Assembly: GCF_040954835.1 (NCBI RefSeq)
Contig: NC_090706.1
Coordinates: 29,645,148-29,709,147 of the forward strand
Direction: 5' to 3'
Source of the DNA: Lepisosteus oculatus
Lineage: Eukaryota; Chordata; Actinopteri; Semionotiformes; Lepisosteidae
Length of the DNA: 64,000 bases
How positions within the stretch are numbered: position 1 is the first letter of the stretch; every line of letters begins with the position of its first letter. The notes beneath the pieces are model-generated. The model saw only the letters and a program-made list of their open reading frames with translations. It was not told the origin of the DNA and did no database searches. The position numbers and the translations under genes are program-made. Positions 1-10,469 of this stretch are shown here, piece after piece.

Positions 1-290
1 CTGCGCTGTACTGTGCTTCTACCCTGATCTCACTGTGCTTTACTGCGCCGTACTGTGCTTTTACCCTGATCTCACTGTGCTTTACTGCACTGTTCTGTGC
101 TTTTACCCCGATCTCACTGGGTTTTACTGCACTGTTCTGTGTTTTAACCCTGATCTTAGTGGGCTTTACTGCGCTGTACTGTGCTTTTACCCTGATATCA
201 CTGGGCTGTACTGCACTTTACTGTGTTTTTACTCTGCATTGTACTGTGCTTTTACCATGATCTCACTGTGCTTACTGTACAGTGCTTTCA
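1..290. repeat. 42-bp minisatellite
   Basis: About six to seven imperfect copies of a 42-bp unit containing ACCCTGATCTCACTGTGC. The unit length is a multiple of three, so several frames stay open without coding. The array runs off the left edge of the window. Confidence 0.85.
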
Positions 291-394
291 GCGTACCTAA
301 CAGGCACAGGGAAGACATCTAAATGTTGAACTGTCAGTATGTTAAGGGGACTATGTGTTGTGTGAGATAAGGTCACAGCTCTGTAGGTGGTCAG

Positions 395-905
395 ATGCCA
401 GAATGGCATCACAGACAGTCCCCTGGACTGGCGTGGCATCACAGAGACCCCTCTGTACTGGGCCTGGTGTCACGGACAGCCTCCTGGACTGGGCCTGGCA
501 TCACGGACAGCCCCCTGGACTGGGCCTGACATCACAGACAGTCCCCTGGACTGGGCCTGGCATCACGGACAGCCCTGTGGACTGGGCCTGGCATCACGGA
601 CAGCCCCCTGGACTGGGCCTGGCATCACGGACAGTCCCCTGGACTGGGCCTGGCATCACAGACAGCCCTGTGGACTGGGCCTGGCGTCAGGGACAGTCCC
701 TCTGGACTGGGCCTGGCATCACGGACAGCCCTGTGGACTGGGCCTGGCATCACTGACAGTAGCTCTGGACTGGGCCTGGCGTCAGGGACAGTCCCTCTTG
801 ACTGGGCCTGGCATCACGGACAGCCCCCTGGACTGGGCCTGGCATCACTGACAGCCCTGTGGACTGGGCCTGGCGTCAGGGACAGTCCCCCGGATTGGGC
901 ATGGC
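395..905. repeat. 31-bp minisatellite
   Basis: About 16 copies of a 31-bp unit with core GGACTGGGCCTGGCATCACG. Variants differ by substitutions such as CGTCAGGG for CATCACGG. The frames open across it are repeat artefacts. Confidence 0.88.
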
Positions 906-1324
906 ATCACGTCGGTGCCCAGACCTGTAAGCTTCTTGTGAGCAGGGAGAACAGACAGGGGCATTGTTTGAGGGTAAATACCCAGACAGCCCTAGGGCAT
1001 CAGAGCACTGCCTTGCCCTCTGACCTTTCATCTGAGAGACGAGACGGCTTTGCAGGGGGGCAGGCGGTGCACTCCGGCCTGGGGGAGGAATGCTTCCCTC
1101 TCCCCCTCGCTCCCTCACGCAGTCCCTCCAGCCCCACGAGCTGAGAGCTCACGCCCAGCACTGTCCCCGGACCAGCGGATCCAGTTCCCAGGACAGACCC
1201 AGGTGACAGAGCCCGGAGTTAGCACTCATGGGGGCTCAGAAACGGCTCTTCTTGTTTTCCCACCTTGTGTCTCGGAGGAAGTTGTTCGAATCACTGCTGT
1301 CAGCAGCTCCCACTCGCCATCTCA

Positions 1325-1585
1325 CACTTGAGTCAGCACTCTCTGTGACCCCTGTCGAAGGGAGGGGCGTCTCCCAGGATCCCCCACACACTCATTTGAG
1401 TCAGCACTCTCTGTGACCCCTGTCGAAGGGCGGGGTGTCTCCCAGGATCCCCCACACACTCATTTGAGTCAGCACTCTCTGTGACCCCTGTCGAAGGGCG
1501 GGGTGTCTCCCAGGACCCCCCCACACACTCATTTGAGTCAGCATTCTCTGTGACCCCTGGCGAAGGGCGGGGCATCTCCCAGGAT
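1325..1585. repeat. 68-bp minisatellite
   Basis: About four near-identical copies of a 68-69-bp unit beginning CATTTGAGTCAGCACTCTCT and ending in CCCCCACACACT. The high identity between copies points to recent homogenisation. Confidence 0.88.
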
Positions 1586-1689
1586 CCAGCTGCTTGCCTG
1601 GGCTCAAACGAGAGACCCACCTGGGGGTGAGAGACAGAGAGAGAGGAGCAGAAGGAGAGTCCTCACTCAGCTCCAGTGAGAGCCAGGAA

Positions 1690-1985
1690 AACAGACTGAA
1701 ACAGACCACAACTCAGGTCTGTCTGTGTCCAGTTTCTATGGCCAGACTGTGGTCACTGAGCCTGTACTTCATCAGAATCTGTTTCTCTTTGCTGTCTCTT
1801 AACCCAGTCAGATACTGGCAGATGCTCAAATAGTGTGTATTGTTGGTTTAGGCACCTGTAGCATTCCACTTTGATTATGTGTGTCCCAGTGAGTGAAACA
1901 GAGTCTGGCTTGTGTGGTGATTCGCTCACCCCCTCTCGAATTCAGATTCTAAGTTTATTGGCATGACTGATGAATTACAGTGCTG
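1690..1985 (-). mobile_element. LINE-like fragment (probable I/Nimb-type 3' region)
   Basis: The plus-strand text shares stretches with 61716-62160: a GTCTGTCTGTGTCCAGTTTC block, and an ATTCAGATTC block followed by TTTATTGGCATGACTGATGA. The latter resembles, in reverse complement, the 3' tail typical of fish I/Nimb LINEs (CATGCCAATAAA). No open frame remains. The family assignment is from memory. Confidence 0.45.
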
Positions 1986-2232
1986 TCAGGACAATAACTC
2001 AGCAGAATATTTCCTGTCGTTTACAACAGGAAACTTCCTACTGTGAGACATTGCCTGGTGCTGCGTGCACGTGTTGACACCACACACACGAACACACACA
2101 GGGACAGGGGGCACAGTGTCCAACACTAGCCTGTGTGTGCCGACAGCCCAGCGCAGGGATCCCCGGGGCTCCTGAACACCTCCCAGTGATGCTCTGTACC
2201 CCCAGTGTAAAGACACTGAGAACGCAGATGTA

Positions 2233-2545
2233 ATGTAATGTTTCTTTATTAGCCCTATACAATTTCTTGAATTAGGAATTAGTCTTTTCGCATACCCCAG
2301 CTTTTTTTTTTTCTCCATGGAGACACAGACACACAGACAGGGAGAGAAACTTGGGGTCTTCGGCTCAGAGCGCAGGGGTCAGAGCGCAGGGTCAGCCATT
2401 GTACGGCGCCCCTGGAGCAGTTAGGGTTAAGGGCCTTGCTCGGGGGCCCAACGGAGTAGGATTCCTCTGCCGGCCGCGGGATTTGAACCAGCAACCTTCC
2501 AGTCACAGGCGCAGATCCTTAGCCACAGAGCCACCGCTCCACCCC
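2233..2545 (-). mobile_element. tRNA-derived SINE, minus copy
   Basis: This is the reverse-complement copy of the element at 10190-10465. The 5' end lies near 2545, with a B-box-like GGTTCAAATCCC on the minus strand. A body with GGCCCTTAACCCTAACTGCT follows, and the 3' end reads CCTAATTCAAGAAATTGTAT. A third copy lies at 25436-25704. It is a decayed RNA polymerase III retroposon and not a functional tRNA gene. Confidence 0.8.
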
Positions 2546-2927
2546 ATATCAGATATTTGCTCTCAGTGCGCTGACAGCCTCTGTCGGAGCTGAACGCAGG
2601 TTGAGTTTAAAGGATTCTAGGGTGGTTCCTGCATCGACAGACGCCGTGCAAAATGACATGGAGATTAAAGGAGAAATGGCAATTTTGGGGTTCATGCCTG
2701 ACCTGGTCCTCTGCAAAAAAGCATGCCTTCTGCTCCTCTCAGGCACCAAACGTTAATAAGAATTCAAGTGGAGCTGTGAGGCACTAAATTGTGATCGAAC
2801 CCATGGCTGGTACCTGTGATCCTTCCAGACAGAAGCCCCCTCAGTCTACAGAGAGGGCGCAGCCCACTGAGGGGTACAGTGAGAGACTCAGTCAGCCCAA
2901 CACACACACATTGTTTTAAAAAACTTT

Positions 2928-2933
2928 TTTATT
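2928..2933 (-). terminator. FOXI1 candidate polyadenylation signal
   Basis: TTTATT on the plus strand gives AATAAA on the minus strand. It lies about 760 bases past the FOXI1 stop codon and is the first canonical hexamer I found there, so it would define a 3' UTR of roughly 0.8 kb. Confidence 0.5.
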
Positions 2934-3694
2934 ACAAAAAAAGCATCAAACCCATTTTGCCCAGGAAAAGGTCAGCCTTTACACAGGCTTGGAAATACAT
3001 CACAAGCACAAACTGCTGTACAGGACTAGAATAAGGCACTGGGGTTAGAGGTCACTCACAAGCCCTGCCCCCCACCCTCAGAAATGCCATGTGTCTTCAC
3101 AGTACATAGCCATTGTGGAATTGTAACTTTTATTCTGATTCCCACTTCCCCACTGCAAAGAGGAGTTGGAAAAAGTAGTAAAAACGTCACAAAGAAACCA
3201 TTGACAAATCAGGTACACAATCATACACGCTTCAGCTGTCCTGGCAAAGCTTTCGTTTCACTTTGACTGAAGAGGAAATGAAGAAACTGGCGGTTTTACA
3301 GCGAGAGAGTGGCTTAAATGAGTCCGAGTCACCTCTGCGTCTTCGGTCGCCGTTGCGTTACCGCAGAGCTCCAGGGAACGACCGACGGCTGGTTTCCGCC
3401 GGACTAACCGGTGAGCCGTCCTGCCGGCGCGGAGAGATGACGTCGGCGAGCGTCTAAACAGACCGGCGCTCTCTCCCTCTGGACGGGTCGCTGGAAGAAA
3501 ACGCGGTGCGGGCCGAGGCGGTGGAGCCCCGAGGGGGGCTGAGTCCTCGTTCCCCCGCTCCGGACGTGCACTCGCCCAATTCTGAGCACGCTCCCCAACA
3601 TGTCATTGCCCGAACACATAGAGCCGCGCCAGATGAAAATGAGCACTCCCCACCCTCCCTTTGCCTGCTGGTGAGTCTGTCGGTGCCTCTCTCC

Positions 3695-5839
3695 CTACAC
3701 CTCGGAGCCCTCCCGGGGGTACAGCAAGCCCCCGCCCCCCCCCAGGCTGGGGTAGAAGTGGCTGTTGAGCTGGCTGAGCACGGAGCTGCTGTAGCCCATG
3801 GAGGAGGGCGAGGAGGTAAGGGGGGCAGGCGGGGGCAGGGGGGCGCTCCAGTCTGGGAGAGGGGGCAGGCAGCTGGGGGAGTAGGGGCTGAAGCTCCTGG
3901 GGGCCTGGTTGGACCTGGGGGGCCCCTCCGCCCCCGCCAGCCCCAGGGGCAGGGCTCGGCTCACGGGGTCTCCGCCTGCGCCTGCTCCGCCGCCGGCCCC
4001 CGCCGTCACGGTGGACATGCCCGCCAGGAAGCTGCTGAGGCAGGGCGAGGGGCCCGAGGAGGAAGGGGAGGGGCCTCTCTCGGGGGTCGCCCCCGGGTCG
4101 GCGATGTCGATGAGGCCGCTGGGCGCCTTGGGGCTGCTCTCCCCCGACTCCGAGCCCAGAGAGCCCCCGGAGCTCTCGCTCTGCGCCAGGTCGGACTTCC
4201 TCTTCCTCTTGCGGCGGAAGTTGCCGTTGTCGAACATCTTCTCGCAGTTGGGGTCCAGAGTCCAGTAGTTGCCCTTGCCTGCGGAGAGAGGGGTGAGCGC
4301 TCAGTGACCACAGCCAGGAGAGCGCAGCGTTAGTACAGCTGGGAGAACCTGCAGTCCAGGGAAAAGAGTGCCTCTTCCTCCTCTTCCTACCCCTGTCTCT
4401 CAAGAGACCAGTTCAAAAGTGCACTTAACACAGTGAGAGCAAAGTGCACTTAACACAGTGAAAGCAAAGTGCACAAAGCAGTGAGAGCAAAGTGCACTTA
4501 ACACAGTGTGAGCAAAGTGCACAAAGCAGTGAGAGCAAAGTGCAATTAACACAGTGAGAGCAAAGTGCACAAAGCAGTGAGGGCAAAGTGCACTTAACTC
4601 GGTGAAAGCAAAGTGCACTTAACACAGTGAGAGCAAAGTGCAGTTAGTGCAGTGAGAGTACAGTATGGCTCAGTGAGAGTACAGCACAATAAGAGCACAG
4701 ATCAGTAAGATCACAGCACAGTGAGAGTGGGTAGTGGGGTGCACAGCATAGTACAGTACGTTACATCACAGTGAGAGCGCAGCACAGCGAGAGTATAGCA
4801 CAGCAAGAGTATAGCACAGTGAAAGTACAGCACAGTGAGAGCGCAGCACAGCGAGAGTATAGCACAGTGAGAGCGCAGCACAGTGAGAGTATAGCACAGT
4901 GAGAGCGCAGCACAGTGAGAGTATAGCACAGCAAGAGTATAGCACAGTGAAAGTACAGCACAGTGAGAGCGCAGCACAGCACAGCACCGTGAGAGCGCAG
5001 CACAGCGAGAGTATAGCACAGTGAGAGCGCAGCACAGCGAGAGTATAGCACAGTGAGAGTATAGCACAGTGAGAGCGCTGCACAGCAAGAGTATAGCACA
5101 GTGAGAGTATAGCACAGTGAGAGCGCAGCACAGCACGAGTATAGCACAGCACAGCAAGAGTATAGCACAGTGAGAGTATGGCACAGTGAGAGTATAGCAG
5201 TAAACGCTCTGCCACTGTGCCGAGGTGCCCTGTGGCGAGGGTCTGTGCTCTGGGCTGACCTGGGTCGTCCTCGTCGCGCGGCACCTTCTTGAAGCAGTCG
5301 TTGAGGGACAGGTTGTGGCGGATGGAGTTCTGCCAGCCCGCCTTGCTCTTGTTGTAGAAGGGGAAGTTGTCCGCCACGTACTGGTAGATCTGGCTGAGCG
5401 TCAGGCGGCGGTCGGGGGCACCGTGGATCGCCATGGCGATGAGGGCGGAGTAGGAGTAGGGGGGCCTCACCAGCTTCATCAGGTCCTCCTGAGAGGGCAG
5501 GGAGAACCAGCCCAGGTCTCCCGGCGGGCCGCCCCCGGCCAGGTACGAGCGCTGCATGCCGTAGTGCTGTGGCATGAAGGGGCCTGGCGGCGCTGAGCCC
5601 GACAGGTAGGGGGTGCTGTTCAGGCCCGAGCTGTTGAACCACAGGTAAGGGTTCGGGGAGCCCGTGGCGTACTCCCCCAGGTCATAGGAGGATGGGGGTC
5701 CGCGCGGCGGGCTGGGCAGGCTGGGGGGGTGGTAGTACCCCTCCCCATACATGCTGATCTCGGGGGGCTCCTGGCCCAGGCTGGGGAACTGGGGGCTGCA
5801 GCGTGGGGGCGACTGGCCCGGGGGGTTGAATGAAGTCAT
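3695..5839 (-). CDS. foxi1: Forkhead box protein I1
   Basis: Two coding exons, 5839-5260 and 4278-3695, join in phase 1 to give 387 aa (human FOXI1 is about 378). The product is a forkhead transcription factor of ionocyte, inner-ear and kidney lineages and acts in the nucleus. The N-terminus has the FOXI1 pattern [18 protein letters not shown] and then NPYLWFN. The forkhead domain spans residues about 125-221 and starts [16 protein letters not shown]. Recognition helix [15 protein letters not shown] starts at residue 169, and a basic tail RRKRKRK ends the domain. The C-terminus YPREGSEV is nearly the human ending, which favours FOXI1 over other FOXI paralogues. Donor CCCAG|gtcagc and acceptor ccgcag|GC are good. 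The 981-bp intron is mostly minisatellite. The 5' exon also reads on into that repeat as a 357-aa frame, which is an artefact. Adjacency to LCP2 agrees with human 5q35. Confidence 0.97.
4414..4660. repeat. Minisatellite in FOXI1 intron (AAAGTGCAC type)
   Basis: Alternating units built from CAGTGAGAGCAAAGTGCAC, some with CTTAACA and some with AAAG linkers (about 20-25 bp each). It fills the acceptor-side half of the FOXI1 intron, ending about 135 bp from exon 2. Confidence 0.88.
4690..5205. repeat. Minisatellite in FOXI1 intron (TATAGCACAGTGAGAG type)
   Basis: Over 20 short units mixing TATAGCACAGTGAGAG, GCGCAGCACAGCGAGAG and TATAGCACAGCAAGAG. It shares the CAGTGAGAGC core with the 4414-4660 array, so both probably arose from one ancestral repeat. 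It reaches to within about 55 bp of the exon 1 donor at 5259. Confidence 0.9.
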
Positions 5840-5974
5840 TGTCCTGAAAGTCCTTCCCCCTTCTGGGTCTCTTCTCTCTGTTTCTCTGTCTTCAGGTACC
5901 GGTGTACCTCTGTTAATCTCTCCCAGCAGGTGAGATGTGCGGATTGTCTCAGTTTCTCTGTCTCCCTCTGTCCC

Positions 5975-6245
5975 TCTGTCCCAGCGGAGGGGCTGCAGTC
6001 TCTCTGTCTCTGTGTCCCAGTGGAGGGGCTGCAGTCTTTCTGTCTCTGTGTCCCAGCGGTGGGGCTGCAGTCTCTCCGTCTCTGTGTCCCAGCGGAGGGG
6101 CTGCAGTCTCTCCGTCTCTGTGTCCCAGCGGAGGGGCTGCAGTCTCTCCGTCTCTGTGTCCCAGCGGAGGGGCTGCAGTCTCTCTGTCTCTGTGTCCCAG
6201 TGAAGGGGCTGCAGTCTCTCTGTCCCTCTGTCCCAGCAGAGGGCT
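5975..6245. repeat. 36-bp minisatellite upstream of FOXI1 ATG
   Basis: About seven copies of a 36-bp unit containing GTGTCCCAGCGGAGGGGCTG. It lies between the FOXI1 start codon (5839) and the predicted promoter (6561-6600), so unless it is spliced out it would be transcribed as 5' leader. Confidence 0.9.
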
Positions 6246-6295
6246 ACAGTCTCTCTGTTTCCCAGTAGGGCTCTGCAGTGTCCTTCTGTCCCAGT

Positions 6296-6475
6296 AGGGC
6301 TCTGTAGAGTCTCTGTGTCCCAGGAGAGATCTGTAGTCTCTTGTTTCGCAGGAGAGATGTGTAGAGTCTCTGTGTCCCAGGAGAGATGTGTAGAGTCTCT
6401 GTGTCCCAGGAGAGATGTGTAGAGTCTCTGTGTCCCAGGAGAGATCTGTAGAGTCTCTGTGTCCCAGCGGAGGGG
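6296..6475. repeat. 29-bp minisatellite upstream of FOXI1 ATG
   Basis: About six units of 29 bp containing AGAGATGTGTAGAGTCTCTG, sharing the CTCTGTGTCCCAG segment with the 36-bp array beside it. It lies in the same promoter-to-ATG interval of FOXI1. Confidence 0.88.
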
Positions 6476-6560
6476 CTGCAGTTTCTGTTTCTCTCTGCCT
6501 CTGTGTCCGGCACAGGTGCAGCAGGTGTATCACTCGCTCTGTCTCCTGCCTACCTGGGCC

Positions 6561-6600
6561 ATTTATACTCGCCTGCCCCCGCCCCCGCCCCGCCCCCGCC
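6561..6600 (-). promoter_or_regulatory. FOXI1 core promoter (GC boxes plus TATA)
   Basis: On the minus strand a run of GC boxes (GGCGGGGGCGGGGCGGGG, about 6575-6600) is followed about 10 bp downstream by TATAAAT (6567-6561). That is a textbook Sp1/TATA layout pointing at FOXI1 and predicts a start site near 6535. The 5' leader would be about 690 bases if unspliced. This is prediction from motifs only. Confidence 0.6.
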
Positions 6601-6841
6601 TGCTGTCACAGCCTGTTGTTTTAGAAGCCAGTTCCTGCTCTGCGCCGCGAGCTCTGGAGCCCTGGGGGGATCTTCCACTGGGACGCTCTCTCTCTCTCTC
6701 CCTGTGTCACGGTGGCCCGGTGTCAGGCCAGGGGGGTGGGGTGCTCATTCTCATGTGGCCGCGGAGAGCACTCCCGGCCGCGCTCGCAGGGCGCCCCGCG
6801 GGCTGATGGGCAGTGGTTGCTATGGGAGACGGGGATGGGGG

Positions 6842-7034
6842 GTGGATCGCCATGGCGATGAGCGAGCGAGGAGCAGGAGTATAGTGGGGGGGGGGCTGTG
6901 GATCGCCATGGCGATGAGTGAGCAGGAGTATGGGGGGGACGCACCAGAATCATCCGGTCCCCTGAAACTCCCCCCTGTACCCAGAAATCCATCAGAGCCT
7001 CCTCAGGTTGCAGGTCCACAAGGTCGACAGGCAC
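6842..7034 (-). pseudogene. Decayed partial copy of FOXI1 forkhead coding sequence
   Basis: The 21-base plus-strand segment at 5423-5443 in FOXI1 exon 1 (GTGGATCGCC ... GCGATGAG, encoding LIAMAIH on the minus strand) recurs exactly at 6842-6862 and 6898-6918. Similarity continues past the second copy. On the minus strand the copy reads LMDFWVQ...DRMILVRPP, where FOXI1 reads [19 protein letters not shown]; it then shifts frame by one base. It has no intact frame and no second exon. It sits just upstream of the FOXI1 promoter in the same orientation, as a remnant of local partial duplication would. Confidence 0.75.
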
Positions 7035-7289
7035 ACAGGGGGCCGGGCCGGGCCGGGCCGGGCCAGGCTGGGCCTGTTCGATCTGCCCCTGGCCTGTGTG
7101 GCTCGTGCTGGAGGTTCGTGTTTGAAGAGGGATTGAAGTTTGCTGCGGGTGGGGAGGCTGTGTTTGTTTACCAGGGCCTGAAGGCAGGCTCTGTGCCGCG
7201 CGGCGCCTGGGGCCGGTTCTCTCCTCGCCGAGCTGCTCCTCCCTTACCGCCTCCTGACCGCGTTTTCACCCTGGAGTCCCTCCGCCTGG

Positions 7290-7560
7290 CCCGGACCGCC
7301 GTTACTGATATAGGGATCGTTTCCACCTTCAACCACATGTCTGGGCAGCTCGTTCCACACTCTAACCCCCCCTTTGTGTAAAGAAGGGCCTCCTGTCTTG
7401 GCTGGAGGGTCTCATCCAGCTGCTTCTTGTAAGACACAAGTGTATTGGCCTCAGCCACATGTCTGGGCAGCTCGCTCCACGCTCCCACCGCCCTGTGTGT
7501 ACAGATGTGTCCAGATGTGTCGTTGCGCTTGTTCCTGTGATAGCCCACACAGAGAGCCCC
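7290..7560 (-). mobile_element. CR1-like LINE 3' fragment
   Basis: Minus-strand frames encode WSELPRHVAEANTLVSYKKQ and GTSCPDMWLKVETI. These resemble the C-terminus of CR1-clade ORF2 (WNxLPxxVVEAxxLxxFKxxLD). Two overlapping partial tandem copies are visible. It is related to the fragments at 24630-24810, 40870-42390 and 57955-58160. Confidence 0.6.
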
Positions 7561-7599
7561 CTGACAGCGAGCCAGACAGTAAGGTGACTCTGCATCGGG

Positions 7600-8900
7600 A
7601 CCTCAGGAAACTCGGTTCTGGTCCAGGTTGGCAGAGGAGACCCCAGTGGGGGGATTAGCCGCAGAGGAATTCAGGAAGAGCTCCGTGGATTCGTAGTTGA
7701 GAGGGCTAGTGCAGGTGGGTGCAGGGGAGGTGCGCTCAGGCAGCAGACAGGCACGCCGAGGTGGGATGGGTGTGGGGTTGACACATCGGGGGCAACTGCA
7801 GAGACCGGACACAGGGGCAACAGTGCAGAAGGTAAAGTCGCTCTCAAAAAGAAAGACGATGTTTTGTTACTGTTGCTGCATTTATTTTTGAGGTTCTTCG
7901 ACATCCAGTTTGTACGTGAACAGTACAGTGCCTTCCTTATCCGTGGACCTTATTGCTGCTGTTGTCACTGTAATTAAAAACACAATAAGAGCAACATTTC
8001 ATGCAGCATAACGATTCCCACCAGAATAATTTTATTCAGTAAACTAGCAACATCCCGCTGTCTGAGAGCTCCACCTATTCTGAGAAACATACGGCATGTG
8101 TGAAACGTCCTGATAAAAAGAGCGACCTTCTCTTCCGAGCAGAGACGCCGCACGCTCCTGTTCCTGTTCCGTCCTGCTCGCACTCAAACTGCGAGCGGGG
8201 GCGGCGGGGGAGGGGGGGGCTCGGTCACCCCAAATCGGAGAGCCCCAACCCAGCCCGTTTTACAGGACACCCCAAATCGGAGAGCCCCAACCCAGCCCGT
8301 CTTACAGGTCACCCTGAACCCACCAAGAACCCGGGTCTTGGAACCTGTTCCCAAAAACTGTCACGTCTATAGATTATTACTGAATCGAGGCACGTGATCT
8401 GACCAGTTGCGAACACTGGTCCCCGGGCTGCCGAGCACTGGGATGTTAGTCCTACTGTACCTGACCTGTAAGTGACCGAGACTGACCGCTGACTCGCCGC
8501 CCTCACGGGAACGGCCCCGGGTCTCTCCGCGGCGGCAGACCCGCCCGGCTCTCTCCTGGGCGCAGTGACCTGTCGCCACCTGAAGCCCCCCAACACGAGG
8601 AGCCAGTCTAACCCCCTCCACCAATCAATGCGTCCCCGGTAAAGGAGGACTGACTCACGGGCTCAGGCAGACCCGGGCGGTGTGTGTGATGTTCTGTCGG
8701 AGTGGCGCTCCAGGACTGCGTGTGTCTGCTATGTAATGTTACATTGAATTTAATGTCAGGTTTATTTGTACGGTTTGCATGTCTTTGCTTGTGTGGACAA
8801 CATCGCTGCTTATAATCAAAACACATCCACGAGAATCCAGACAACAGCTGAATTGCTTCGTACTGTTGCAGTGCACTGAGGAGGCGGTCGCCATTCAAGC
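7600..8900. other. No gene seen; short 45-bp direct duplication
   Basis: No convincing exon. Two tandem copies of a roughly 45-bp segment containing CACCCCAAATCGGAGAGCCC lie at 8219-8315. The rest is unique-looking sequence with short unsupported frames. Confidence 0.5.
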
Positions 8901-8999
8901 GCGCAGTGCATTACAAGCCGAGAACGAGGCAACATTCTTAATTAACACTAATTACCGAGCGAGCGGAGCGGCGTCGTGCACGACTTGCTGGCGTTTTTC

Positions 9000-9730
9000 A
9001 TCCAAAACAGGGCCCCCCTGCCTTCCTGACCACATCAGAGGCGCCGCGCACCCTGCCTGCCCTGTCTGCCGAGCTCCGGATCCGCCGCGGGCGCCCTGGG
9101 CCGCGGCGAGGCGCCACAGCGCCGCCCCGTGGGCGCCGGCCGCCACTGCAGGAGCGCGCTCGGGCAAACGGGAGACGTGCCGGTGTCGGGGGGGGGGACG
9201 CCCAAACCACTTCTCTAAAACACGAATAATAGCGACCCCATCCCTTGCCCCAATTAGATGATGACAAAACCAGAAGAGCTTTAGAAACAGATATTCTAGC
9301 GACTGTGAGGCTGTATAGCACAATTGTACAAACGTACAGTTGTACCAACAGTATAAAGTACAATAATGAATCTCTCTCGCCCTTTGTCGCATAGCGGCGG
9401 TTGGTTGTATTCATTTAACCGTCCCGGGAAATAAGAGTAAAGCCTCTAGTTTAAACAGTCAAGATGACGATGGCAGCTAATAACCCAGGCTTGCGTGAAG
9501 GTGTTTTACGGGGCGGCGGTGTCTCCGGCAGGAGGCGGGTCCCGGGACAGCCCCGCACCGGCCCGCCGGCCCGCACACCCACCGGCGCGCCGCGTGCCGC
9601 CGGGGCGGCGGGCGGCGGGCGGCGCGCGCAGCGGCGGTTGGGTTTGGCGGCCCGCGGGAGGACTCGCAGCGCAGCCGAGGTAAAGCTCACCGGCTCCCAC
9701 CGCAACGGGCCGCTACCGCCGCGTTTATGA
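9000..9730. promoter_or_regulatory. CpG-rich region, possible SYCE3 promoter
   Basis: Strongly GC- and CpG-rich (for example GCCGCCGGGGCGGCGGGCGG near 9597). It ends with a plausible plus-strand donor, GCCGAG|GTAAAG near 9680. SYCE3's ATG at 12087 directly follows an acceptor-like tccttag, so an untranslated first exon here spliced to 12087 is possible. No transcript evidence is available; the open frames across it are by-products of GC content. Confidence 0.4.
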
Positions 9731-10189
9731 CACCAGTACTCTCCGTCCATCGAGTGGAGTTGTTTCTCCCGACAGGGGTGTTGTTTGTGACAGGGTGGAC
9801 ACCTTCTCCGACAGACTGGGCGGTTACGTTCAAGACGCCACTTTCCGCAGAGTGACGAGCAGTATCGGTTTCCACTGACAGACACGTCTGAACCAGATAA
9901 TTCGGGATAAAGGGCATTAACAGCAGGGTTTCACGTCTCTTTGTCCCGAATTCCGCTGCCCTAGGTGGTGTCCGTTCACACAGTACGACTGAACAGAACT
10001 GCCTGTATCAGCTGTGCTCTCTGAGGCGAACTAACTGTCACATCGAGCTTCACACATTGCAGACTGGCTGTGGGCCCCACAGGTAGGGGATGGTGAGCGT
10101 GTGACCCTGTATGTGTCCAGAGCCAGACCCACAGTACTCTCCGCACACCTACCTCTGTCTAAAATTGCAATTCGATCTGTGCCTGTAGG

Positions 10190-10465
10190 GCCGGTGTGGT
10201 GGCTCTGTGGCTCAGGATCTGCGCCTGTGGCTGGAAGGTTGTTGGTTCGTACCCTGCGGCCTGCACAGGAATCCTACTCCCTTGGGCCCCGGAGCAAGGC
10301 CCTTAACCCCAACTGCTCCAGGGGCGCCGTATAAATGACTGATCCTGCGCTCTGACCCCCAGCTTCTCTCCCTGTCTCATGGAGAGCAAGCTGGGGTATG
10401 CAAAAAGACAAATTCCTAATACAAGAAAATGTATATGGCCAAAAAAGTGATCTTATCTTATCTAT
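10190..10465 (+). mobile_element. tRNA-derived SINE, plus copy
   Basis: A tRNA-like head (GTGGCTCAGGATCTGCGCC, then B-box-like GGTTCGTACCC) is followed by GCAAGGCCCTTAACCCCAAC and a tail ending in short TCTTA repeats. It is the same family as 2233-2545 and 25436-25704. Confidence 0.82.
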
Positions 10466-10469
10466 GTTA

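Noticed and set aside
4766-5839. FOXI1 as a single-exon 357-aa protein reading into Cys/Leu/Ser-rich repeats
   Set aside because: The frame runs past a good donor at 5259 into minisatellite. Splicing to 4278 restores the conserved [20 protein letters not shown].
8952-9414. 138-146-aa minus-strand frames in the CpG-rich region
   Set aside because: Composition-driven, with no homology; better explained as promoter sequence.
10190-10260. tRNA gene
   Set aside because: The tRNA-like head belongs to a SINE present in three decayed copies; no cloverleaf with intact arms.
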